A stretch of 7,423 nt of DNA from JAJBWD01 sp041821285 (GTDB taxonomy: Bacteria > Bacillota > Clostridia > Clostridiales > Clostridiaceae). Below the pieces are notes generated by a model. That model was given only the letters and a program-made list of their open reading frames with translations. It was not told the DNA's origin and did not search any database. Shown piece after piece: positions 1 to 7,255 of the stretch. How positions within the stretch are numbered: the first letter of the stretch is position 1; each line of letters opens with the position of its first letter. The DNA lies in assembly GCA_041821285.1 (NCBI GenBank), contig JBGUER010000152.1:1-7423 (forward strand). Reading direction: 5' to 3'. A program made the translations under genes and the position numbers.

Positions 1-3000
1 GAAACAGGTGATGAAGATATTTCTAAAACAGGTATAGATATAGTAAAAAAATTAAATGAAAAATATAAACAAGATGAAGATATATTTTTTTATTTCCAAA
101 GGAAAAGACAATATAATGATATAGAAAATACTTGGATGGGGTGGGAAAGGAAAAGAGGGAAACTTTTAGAATTTAATAGATTAATAAGAGAAGATAAAAA
201 TACAACATATAATATTATAAGTTCTGATATTAAAAATTTAATGGATGCAAAGTATGTTATAACTTTAGATTGCGACACAAATCTTCCAAGAAATGCTGCA
301 GAAAAATTAATAGGTGCTATGTGTAATCCTTTAAACAAACCAATTATAAAAGATGAAATGGTAATTAGAGGTTATACTATTATGCAACCAAGAATAAAAG
401 TCAGCAGCGAATGTGCTAATAGAACCCCTTATTCAAAAATTTTCTCTGGAGAGACAGGTTTTGATATGTATACTACAGCTATTTCTGATGTCTATCAAGA
501 TATGTTTCATGAAGGTATTTTTACTGGAAAAGGTATATATGAAGTAGATAGTTTTAATAAATTACTAGATAAAAAAATACCTGAAAATTCTGTTCTAAGT
601 CATGATTTGTTAGAAGGCTGCCTTACTAGGTGTGGACTATTAACTGATGTAGAACTTATAGATGGGTTTCCTGCTAATTATATAGCTTATGGTAAAAGGC
701 TACATAGATGGGTAAGAGGAGACTGGCAACTTATGGTTTTTCTTGAAAATAGTAAACTAAATAAACTCTCTAAATGGAAAATAATTGATAATTTAAGAAG
801 AAGTTTAGTAGTTCCATCTATTTTAATTTTGATCCTTTTTAGTATATTATTATTGCCACAAAAGGAGATATTTTTAATTATCGCTTTTGCATCATTAATA
901 TGTCCTATTATATTTGATGTATCAGATACAGTAGTTGCACCTATAAAGGGAATAGGGCTTTCAGGAGATTTTTTAAAGATACAGTATATTATAGAACAGT
1001 TTTTTTTAATATTTTCATTTTTGCCATATCAAGGTTATTTAATGATAGATGCAATAGGGAGAACTTTAGTACGGGTATTTATTACTAAAAAAAATATGCT
1101 CCAGTGGCAGACTTCTATGGACGTGGAAGAAAAAGAAGAAAATAATATATATAAATATATTAAAAAGTTCATTCCAAGTTTAGTAATAACTCTAGTTATT
1201 TTAATATCTGCATATTTAGTATCCTATGAAATTTTTTTGGATATTTTATTAACTTGTGTATTTTGGATATTAAGCCCTATTACCGCATATTATATAAGTA
1301 TTGATTATAAAACTAATAAACAACAATTAAATAGAGAAGAAAAGAAGGAATTCAGAAAAATAAGTAGAAAAACTTTTGCTTATTTTGAGGATTTTGTAAA
1401 TAAAGATACTAATTATATTGCTCCGGATAATTTCCAAGAAGAACCCTACAGGGGTCTTGCAATGAGAACATCACCTACGAATATAGGAATGACACTTTTA
1501 GCTAATGTGGCGGCTTATGACATGGGGTATTTAGGGGTTGCAAGTATTACAGAAAGGTTGAAAAATTCATTGAATTCAATTGATGGATTGGAAATGTATA
1601 AAGGACATTTTTATAATTGGTATGATATAGAAAATATGACTCCGTTATATCCTAAATATATATCTACAGTTGATAGTGGTAATTTGGCAGGGTATTTATG
1701 GGTAATTGAAGAAGGGCTAAAAGATATAATAGCAGATAATGATATAAATAAAAATTTTTTTAGGGGATTAAGAGATGTAGTAGATCTTAGCAACGAAGAA
1801 ATTTATGAAAACTTAAATATAAAGGATTATTTTAAATTAGAAGATGATATAGAGAAGGAAAATATACTATCATTACTAATAGATATGGTTAAAAAATCAG
1901 CTACAATTGAGAAAAAAAATAATAGTGAATTTTATTGGTGTGAAAAACTTAAAGATCAATGTTTGAGCTATATTAAGGATATTTATAAATTTTACCCTGA
2001 ATATAGAAGTAATTCTAAAAATAGATTAATATACGTGAAAGCTAAAGCTAATATAAATGAGTATGGAGAAGAATTATATAAAATAGTAAAAAAATTAGAC
2101 CAGATGGTAAAAGATATGGATTTTTCTATTTTGTATAGTAAAAATAAAGATATATTTTCTATTGGATATAATATAGAAAGGGACGCTTTAGACGGTTGCT
2201 ATTATGATTTATTAGCATCAGAATCGAGGCAAGCTAGTTTTGTTGCTATTTCAAAAGGTGATGTTAATACTAAACATTGGTTTAATCTAGGAAGGCCAAC
2301 TGCTTATATGGGTAACAAATCTAGAGGACTAGTATCTTGGAGTGGAACAATGTTTGAATATTTGATGCCTTTACTTATAATGAAAAATTTTAAGGGATCA
2401 TTGCTTGATCAAACATATAAATCGGTGGTAGAAGGACAGGAGCACTATTTGAAAAATCAAAAGATACCTTGGGGAATATCAGAATCAGCATATTATAATT
2501 TTGATCTTAATATGAACTATCAGTATAAAGCCTTTGGGGTACCAGGAATAGGTTTAAAAAGAGGTCTAGCTAATGAATTAGTTATATCCCCATATGCAAC
2601 AATTTTAGCATCTATGGTTGATTTTAAAGCTTCAATTTTAAATATGAAAAGGATATCCGAATATGGAGGAGAAGGAAGATATGGATTTTATGAGGCTATA
2701 GATTTTACAAAGGGGAGAGCAACAAAGGGTAAGATCGTAAAATGTTTTATGGTGCATCATTTAGGAATGAGTCTTTTGGCTTTAGATAATGTACTTAATA
2801 ATGATATATTACAAAATAGATTTCATAGAATTCCCCAGGTTATAGCAACTGAACTTTTGCTTGAGGAAAGAAATATAAAGAAAATAGTCTATAATAGAGA
2901 AAATGGTATTTCTAAAGATTTAGGAAGTTATCATAAGGTAAATGATATTGTAAGAAATTATAGCACATGTAAAAACAAAGAAGTTGAAACTTTATTATTA

Positions 3001-6000
3001 TCAAATGGAGAGACTCATTTAATGATAACTAATAGTGGAAGTGGATACTGTAAAAATAATGAAGTTTACTTTTATAGGTGGAGACAAGATAGTATAAAAA
3101 ATGATTTAGGTTCATTTATATATGTTAAAGATGTAGATAATGATGATTATTTTAGTTCAACTTATCAACCTTGCAAAAAAAATAGTGATAAATACAGGGT
3201 TTGTTTTAATTTGGATAAAGCTGAATTTCACATGGAAAACAATGGTATAAATACCGATACAGAAATAACATTGTCAGAGGAAGATAATTGTGAAGTAAAA
3301 AAGATGACTATAAAAAATGAAAGAGAAGATGAAGCAATTATAGAAATAACTAGTTATTTAGAGGTAACTATTGCTCCATACAATCAGGACCTAGTTCACC
3401 CAGCTTTCTCGAATTTATTCATAAATACAGATTATATTGAGGAGTTAGAAACTTTATATGCATTTCGTAGACCTAGACAACAGATAGAAAAAAATAGATA
3501 TTTAATGCAGACGGTAGCAGTTCAAGGAGAAGAAATAGGGTTAACTACTTTTGAAAGTAGTAGGTTTAATTTTATTGGAAGAGGTGGAAATCTGACTAAT
3601 CCGTATGCCATGCAAATGAATATAACACTAAAAAATACTAAAGGAATAGTTATAGATCCAATAATAGCAATAAGAAAAAGAATAAAAATAAAACCTCATA
3701 AATCTGCGATTATTGCATTTACCACTGCTTATTGCGATACAATAGAGCAGATAATGGTTATTTCTAAGAAGTATAAGTATATGGAAAAAATAAATAGAAC
3801 TTTTCAATTATCTAAAATAGAGAAGGACTTAGAACTAAAATATCTATCATTAAAAGCATCAGAGGCAAATTTATTTCAATTAATGGCAGCTAAAATTATA
3901 TATATTAATTCAACTTGTTTAAAAAGAGAGGATAATATTAAAAATATTACTTTAGGGCAAAGTAGCCTTTGGGCTTATGGAATAAGTGGTGATAGTCCCA
4001 TAGTGTTATTGAAAATAAGTAAAGATAGAGGAATTAATTTATTAAATCAAACTATAAAGGCTTATGAGTATCTTACCATGAAAGGATTGAAACTTGATGT
4101 GGTAGTATTATCTTATGATAATTCAACTTATAGTCATCCAATGTATGATAGAGCTTGTGAATTAACATCTTGTAGTAATTCGAAATATAATAAGATAAAT
4201 GCAGGCTCATTATTTATATTTCAAGAATCCTCTTTAGATAAAGAAGTTGAAAATCTTTTGTTTGCTTTAGCTAGGATAGTTTTAGATTCTTCTAAAGGGT
4301 CTATTATGTCGCAAATAAAGGAAAAAAATTATTTGATAGAAGATAATAATATTATAACTAAAAAGGAGAAAGCATATAATTCAAAATCATTTAGTTATGA
4401 AAAAGAAGATCTTATTTTTAATAATTCATATGGCGGATTTAATGAAAAAGATAGGACCTACGATATAATATTGAAGGATTATAAAAACACGCCTGCTCCT
4501 TGGTGTAATGTAATAGCAAATAAAAATTTTGGGTTTTTGATTTCTGAAATGGGAGTAGCTTATAGTTGGTGTAAAAATAGCAGAGAAAATAAAATATCTA
4601 GCTGGAGCAATGATCCAGTTAAAGACGGTGAAGGTGAATTATTTTATTTAAGAGATGAGGAAACAGGTGATATTTTTAGTATTACACCAAAGCCAATAAG
4701 AGATAAAGGAGAGTATATAGTTAAACATGGATTTGGCTATTCAACTTTTAAACATTATTGTAATGGTATAGTAGGAGAACTAACATGTTTTGTAAGCGCG
4801 GATAAAAATGTTAAGGTGTCTATTATAAAACTTAGGAATAATAGCAGTAAGGATAGAATTATATCTGTTACAGCTTATGTAGATCTTGTTATGGGTGTAG
4901 TAAAAGAAAATACCACGCAAAATATAACTTCCTATTTTAATAAAGATAAAAATTATGTGTATTGCAAGAATCCTTATAATATACCATTTAAAGATTTAAT
5001 AGCATATATTAAAATTTATGGTGGAGAAAAAACGTCATATACAGCATCAAGGGATGATTTTATTGGTAAATGCGGAAGCTTAGAAGCTCCTAACGGACTT
5101 GAAAAAAAAGAGTTATCAAGTGTTTTTGGAGCAGGGTTTGATCCTTGTTTATGCAGTCAAAGCAAAATTAAAATTAAAAAAGAAGAAGAAAAATATATTT
5201 ATGTAATACTAGGAGAGGAAGATAATACAGAAAAAATAGACCAAATAATAAGTGAATATGAAAATAGAGAAAAATGTTTTAATGAATTAAATATAACTAA
5301 AAAATATTGGGAAGAAATATTAAATAAAATACAGGTTAAAACTCCAGATAAGTCTTTTGATTTATTAGTAAATGGGTATTTGCTCTATCAATCTTTATGT
5401 TGTAGGATACTTTCTAGAACAGGATTTTATCAATGTGGAGGAGCTTTTGGATTTAGAGATCAACTTCAAGATGTAATGAGTCTGCATTATATTGATCCAT
5501 CTATAGAAAGAGAACATATTTTATACAGTGCATCAAGGCAATTTTTGGAAGGAGATGTGCAGCATTGGTGGCATCCGTATGTTGAAAGTGGAATAAGGAC
5601 TAAGTTTTCTGATGACCTTTTATGGTTACCTTATGTTGTTATTGATTATATAAAGACAACAAATGATAGAGGGATTTTAGAAGAAAAAGTGGCATATATA
5701 GAAGATAGTCTTTTAGGTGAATATGAGGATGAAAGGTATAGCATAGCAAGGAAATCCAATGTTGAAGGATCAATTTATGATCATTGCACAAGAGCAATAG
5801 AGAGAAGCTTGAAATTTGGTAGTCACAATATACCATTAATGGGTAGCGGTGATTGGAATGATGGTATGAACCAAGTTGGAAATAAAGGTCTTGGAGAAAG
5901 TGTTTGGCTAGGATGGTTTATAGCTTCTATTTTAAAGGATTTTATCCCAATATGTGAAGAAAAACAAGATTTAGATAGAGTTATTAAATATAAAGAAACG

Positions 6001-6789
6001 TTAGAGTTTATAAAGAAAAATATAGATAAAAATGCATGGGATGGAGATTGGTATAGGAGAGCTTATTTTGATAATGGAGCACCCTTAGGTTCGTCATCAA
6101 ACACAGAATGTAGAATAGATTCGTTGTCTCAATCTTGGTCTGTTATTTCTGGCGCAGGAGATATTAAAAAAAGTCTTAGGGCAATGAAGGCTGTTGAAGA
6201 TAATTTATATTTGAAGGAGAAGGGTATGCTTCTTCTTCTAACACCACCATTTAATAAATCAAAACTCGAGCCAGGTTATATAAAAGGTTATGTTCCAGGA
6301 GTTAGAGAAAATGGAGGACAATATACGCATGCTTCAGTTTGGGTGATTTTAGCGGAAATAATGTTAAAAAAAGGAGATTTGGCTTATGAAATGTTTAGTC
6401 AAATAAATCCTATAAATCATTCTAATAATAAATTAGCTTGTGAAATTTATAAAGTAGAGCCTTATGTTATGACAGCTGATATATACGCTAAGGAGCCTCA
6501 TGTAGGAAGAGGTGGCTGGAGTTATTATACTGGTGCTGCTGGTTGGATGTATAGAGTTTCGGTAGAAGGAATATTAGGTCTTAAGGTATTTGGTGATAAT
6601 CTTATTATAGACCCATGCATTCCTGATAGTTTTAATGAATTTGAAATTAGATATAAATGGAAAAATTCTGTATATGAAATAAAGGTAGAAAGAGGTGATA
6701 AGAAAGGTTTGTATTTAGATGGTGAAAAAATGCAGGATTCCATCCATTTAGAAGATGATTCGGTTCATAAAATTTTGATGAAAATATAA
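1..6789 (+). CDS. ndvB: Cyclic beta-1,2-glucan synthase (GT84 + glycoamylase-like + GH94), 5'-truncated by the window edge
   Basis: The frame is open from base 1 to the TAA at 6787-6789 (2262 residues; numbers below count from base 1). The ATG at 136 is internal: conserved GT84 sequence including WMGWERKRGKL precedes and spans it. Residues 1 to about 265 are the GT84 part, which polymerises glucose from UDP-glucose: DCD (DxD-type) at 90-92, GKGIYEVD at 176-183, SHDLLEG at 200-206 and RLHRW at 233-237 (the (Q/R)xxRW motif). Membrane segments lie near 270-287, 289-306, 334-352, 390-409 and 411-433. Residues about 458-940 form the glycoamylase-like domain (TSPTNIG 490-496, GHFYNWYD 535-542, STVDSGN 555-561, GTMFEY 782-787, WGISESAY 824-831, HHLGMS 919-924), known in a thermophilic homologue as the cyclising module (GH189). 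GH94-type beta-sandwich regions lie at about 995-1240 and 1477-1740, with a linker between them bearing LWAYGISGD (1323-1331). The GH94 catalytic barrel is about 1787-2185: GFRDQLQD 1817-1824, GDVQHWWHP 1851-1859, GDWNDGMN 1950-1957 (holding the family's catalytic Asp), ECRIDS 2036-2041, GGQYTHA 2105-2111 and GRGGWSYYTG 2169-2178. Homologues run to about 2800-2900 aa, so about 500-650 residues are missing on the left. No frameshift or stop is seen. The symbol is a family name and the clostridial product is inferred. Confidence 0.5.
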   Translation, partial: ETGDEDISKTGIDIVKKLNEKYKQDEDIFFYFQRKRQYNDIENTWMGWERKRGKLLEFNRLIREDKNTTYNIISSDIKNLMDAKYVITLDCDTNLPRNAAEKLIGAMCNPLNKPIIKDEMVIRGYTIMQPRIKVSSECANRTPYSKIFSGETGFDMYTTAISDVYQDMFHEGIFTGKGIYEVDSFNKLLDKKIPENSVLSHDLLEGCLTRCGLLTDVELIDGFPANYIAYGKRLHRWVRGDWQLMVFLENSKLNKLSKWKIIDNLRRSLVVPSILILILFSILLLPQKEIFLIIAFASLICPIIFDVSDTVVAPIKGIGLSGDFLKIQYIIEQFFLIFSFLPYQGYLMIDAIGRTLVRVFITKKNMLQWQTSMDVEEKEENNIYKYIKKFIPSLVITLVILISAYLVSYEIFLDILLTCVFWILSPITAYYISIDYKTNKQQLNREEKKEFRKISRKTFAYFEDFVNKDTNYIAPDNFQEEPYRGLAMRTSPTNIGMTLLANVAAYDMGYLGVASITERLKNSLNSIDGLEMYKGHFYNWYDIENMTPLYPKYISTVDSGNLAGYLWVIEEGLKDIIADNDINKNFFRGLRDVVDLSNEEIYENLNIKDYFKLEDDIEKENILSLLIDMVKKSATIEKKNNSEFYWCEKLKDQCLSYIKDIYKFYPEYRSNSKNRLIYVKAKANINEYGEELYKIVKKLDQMVKDMDFSILYSKNKDIFSIGYNIERDALDGCYYDLLASESRQASFVAISKGDVNTKHWFNLGRPTAYMGNKSRGLVSWSGTMFEYLMPLLIMKNFKGSLLDQTYKSVVEGQEHYLKNQKIPWGISESAYYNFDLNMNYQYKAFGVPGIGLKRGLANELVISPYATILASMVDFKASILNMKRISEYGGEGRYGFYEAIDFTKGRATKGKIVKCFMVHHLGMSLLALDNVLNNDILQNRFHRIPQVIATELLLEERNIKKIVYNRENGISKDLGSYHKVNDIVRNYSTCKNKEVETLLLSNGETHLMITNSGSGYCKNNEVYFYRWRQDSIKNDLGSFIYVKDVDNDDYFSSTYQPCKKNSDKYRVCFNLDKAEFHMENNGINTDTEITLSEEDNCEVKKMTIKNEREDEAIIEITSYLEVTIAPYNQDLVHPAFSNLFINTDYIEELETLYAFRRPRQQIEKNRYLMQTVAVQGEEIGLTTFESSRFNFIGRGGNLTNPYAMQMNITLKNTKGIVIDPIIAIRKRIKIKPHKSAIIAFTTAYCDTIEQIMVISKKYKYMEKINRTFQLSKIEKDLELKYLSLKASEANLFQLMAAKIIYINSTCLKREDNIKNITLGQSSLWAYGISGDSPIVLLKISKDRGINLLNQTIKAYEYLTMKGLKLDVVVLSYDNSTYSHPMYDRACELTSCSNSKYNKINAGSLFIFQESSLDKEVENLLFALARIVLDSSKGSIMSQIKEKNYLIEDNNIITKKEKAYNSKSFSYEKEDLIFNNSYGGFNEKDRTYDIILKDYKNTPAPWCNVIANKNFGFLISEMGVAYSWCKNSRENKISSWSNDPVKDGEGELFYLRDEETGDIFSITPKPIRDKGEYIVKHGFGYSTFKHYCNGIVGELTCFVSADKNVKVSIIKLRNNSSKDRIISVTAYVDLVMGVVKENTTQNITSYFNKDKNYVYCKNPYNIPFKDLIAYIKIYGGEKTSYTASRDDFIGKCGSLEAPNGLEKKELSSVFGAGFDPCLCSQSKIKIKKEEEKYIYVILGEEDNTEKIDQIISEYENREKCFNELNITKKYWEEILNKIQVKTPDKSFDLLVNGYLLYQSLCCRILSRTGFYQCGGAFGFRDQLQDVMSLHYIDPSIEREHILYSASRQFLEGDVQHWWHPYVESGIRTKFSDDLLWLPYVVIDYIKTTNDRGILEEKVAYIEDSLLGEYEDERYSIARKSNVEGSIYDHCTRAIERSLKFGSHNIPLMGSGDWNDGMNQVGNKGLGESVWLGWFIASILKDFIPICEEKQDLDRVIKYKETLEFIKKNIDKNAWDGDWYRRAYFDNGAPLGSSSNTECRIDSLSQSWSVISGAGDIKKSLRAMKAVEDNLYLKEKGMLLLLTPPFNKSKLEPGYIKGYVPGVRENGGQYTHASVWVILAEIMLKKGDLAYEMFSQINPINHSNNKLACEIYKVEPYVMTADIYAKEPHVGRGGWSYYTGAAGWMYRVSVEGILGLKVFGDNLIIDPCIPDSFNEFEIRYKWKNSVYEIKVERGDKKGLYLDGEKMQDSIHLEDDSVHKILMKI

Positions 6790-6791
6790 AA

Positions 6792-6824
6792 AATTCCCAC
6801 TTATTAAATAAATAAGTGGGAGTT
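6792..6824. terminator. Bidirectional rho-independent terminator between convergent genes
   Basis: A perfect 10-bp stem, CCCACTTATT (6796-6805) with AATAAGTGGG (6811-6820), closes a 5-nt AAATA loop. The stem extends outward by T-A, T-G (wobble on the plus RNA), A-T and A-T to 6792/6824. It starts 2 nt after the synthase stop and ends 4 nt before the stop of the minus-strand small gene. On the plus strand the tail is TTAATTTT, a modest U-tract. On the minus strand the stem is followed by AATTTTTTATATTTT, a better U-tract. The hairpin can therefore end both transcripts, and is likely stronger for the minus-strand gene. Confidence 0.5.
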
Positions 6825-6828
6825 AATT

Positions 6829-6996
6829 TTAAGTGTAATCAAATTCTACATTTATTATATTATTAGTAACTATAGGATCTTTACAAGGGTCTGGTAAATT
6901 AATGTTATATTTTTTATTATACATTTCAACTTCTTTAGAATAAATTTTCAAATTTTCTCGTTCTTTTGGTAGATATATGCAATTTTTTTTATTCAT
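6829..6996 (-). CDS. Small hypothetical protein, 55 aa, function unknown
   Basis: I do not recognise this protein. The start was chosen at 6996 (MNKKNCIYLPK...) because AGAGG at 7008-7004 lies 7 nt upstream, a good ribosome binding site. The in-frame ATGs at 7032 and 7011 lack such a site, and the one at 7011 would overlap it. The product is hydrophilic, rich in Asn, Lys, Tyr and Glu, with no signal peptide or membrane segment. Its first half is charged and probably helical. The second half carries LPDPCKDP (residues 34-41) and an acidic aromatic end, VEFDY (50-54). It has only two cysteines, C6 and C38, spaced unlike any zinc-finger pattern. Support for a real gene comes from the ribosome binding site, the terminator placed just after its stop, and the absence of a competing frame. 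It runs convergent to the synthase and divergent from dfx. Its short length leaves real doubt. Confidence 0.5.
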   Translation of the reverse strand: MNKKNCIYLPKERENLKIYSKEVEMYNKKYNINLPDPCKDPIVTNNIINVEFDYT

Positions 6997-7003
6997 ATTA
7001 TCG

Positions 7004-7008
7004 CCTCT
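7004..7008 (-). promoter_or_regulatory. Ribosome binding site deciding the start of the 55-aa gene
   Basis: On the minus strand the sequence reads GAGAGGCGATAATATG. AGAGG is followed by a 7-nt spacer to the ATG at 6996. This favours the 55-aa product over the longer in-frame reading from 7032, for which no Shine-Dalgarno sequence is visible. Confidence 0.5.
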
Positions 7009-7102
7009 CATTAGTTTATTTAAGAAAATCACACTATGGTAATTTCTTATTTACTATTAGTGTTCCATTTAAATAATAAATAATTACATGAAATTTTTTT
7101 TA

Positions 7103-7131
7103 ATTTCACATAGAGGGAAGCAATTTGTAAA
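7103..7131 (-). promoter_or_regulatory. Possible sigma-A-type promoter for the 55-aa gene
   Basis: Read on the minus strand, TTTACA (7131-7126, 5 of 6 match to TTGACA) is followed by a 17-bp spacer and TGAAAT (7108-7103, 4 of 6 match to TATAAT). A transcript would start near 7096, giving a leader of about 100 nt. The -35 box overlaps the proposed -35 box of the plus-strand dfx promoter. In such AT-rich DNA matches of this quality occur by chance, so this is tentative. Confidence 0.5.
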
Positions 7132-7152
7132 TTTATATGTTTATTATATAAA
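7125..7152 (+). promoter_or_regulatory. Candidate dfx promoter (TTGTAA-16-TATAAA)
   Basis: TTGTAA (7125-7130, 4 of 6) is followed by a 16-bp spacer and TATAAA (7147-7152, 5 of 6). Transcription would begin near 7159, giving a leader of about 95 nt before the dfx ATG. Its main attraction is that a perfect inverted repeat fills its spacer and covers the -10 box. A competing, closer candidate is TTGATT (7184-7189) with a 17-bp spacer and the weak TAGATA (7207-7212); TATACT at 7226-7231 is a good -10 match but lacks a -35. The true start cannot be decided by eye. Confidence 0.5.
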
Positions 7153-7153
7153 T
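7131..7153. promoter_or_regulatory. Inverted repeat, candidate repressor operator in front of dfx
   Basis: ATTTATAT (7131-7138) and ATATAAAT (7146-7153) are perfect inverted copies separated by the 7-nt GTTTATT. The repeat lies between the candidate -35 and -10 boxes and overlaps the -10, the classic position for a repressor site. Clostridial desulfoferrodoxin genes are known members of the peroxide-responsive PerR regulon, so a PerR or Fur-family regulator is a natural guess. However, the 8-7-8 layout is not the usual PerR box (two 7-bp arms around one base). The arms are pure A/T in AT-rich DNA, so chance is possible. Confidence 0.5.
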
Positions 7154-7243
7154 ATGGTTATATTTAAGTAAAAAAAGGATTTTTTGATTTAGTATAGAAA
7201 TAGTTATAGATAAATATTTAATGGTTATACTAATTTAATAAAT

Positions 7244-7249
7244 AGGAGG
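7244..7249 (+). promoter_or_regulatory. Ribosome binding site of dfx
   Basis: AGGAGG is a near-perfect Shine-Dalgarno sequence, 6 nt before the ATG at 7256. It fixes the start and implies efficient translation. Confidence 0.5.
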
Positions 7250-7255
7250 AATATT

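Noticed and set aside
136..138. ATG as the start of the large glucan synthase
   Set aside because: The same frame is open to base 1 and the residues before it (for example RKRQYNDIENTW) continue the conserved GT84 sequence. The real start is off the window.
90..338. Minus-strand open frame of 82 codons
   Set aside because: It lies wholly inside the conserved GT84 coding region, has no family match, and its hydrophobic look comes from the complement of AT-rich codons.
1611..1793. Minus-strand open frame of 60 codons
   Set aside because: It lies antisense to conserved glycoamylase-like motifs (GHFYNWYD, STVDSGN), so selection clearly acts on the plus strand.
4661..4672. Exact 12-base repeat of the first bases of the window (GAAACAGGTGAT)
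   Set aside because: It encodes ETGD in two unrelated domains; with no extension on either side it is a chance or codon-bias match.
5639..5836. Minus-strand open frame of 65 codons
   Set aside because: It is antisense to the GH94 barrel, with no credible domain and low-complexity Leu/Ser content.
6525..6743. Minus-strand open frame of 72 codons
   Set aside because: It is antisense to the GH94 phosphate-binding motif and C-terminal cap, with no sign of independent coding.
6997..7032. N-terminal extension of the small minus-strand gene (12 extra residues)
   Set aside because: There is no ribosome binding site before the ATG at 7032, while a good one sits correctly before the ATG at 6996.
7170..7185. 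A-run / T-run (A7 GGA T6) as a terminator or attenuator before dfx
   Set aside because: The stem would be only A-T pairs with a 3-nt loop and no GC core, so it is too weak to fold stably.
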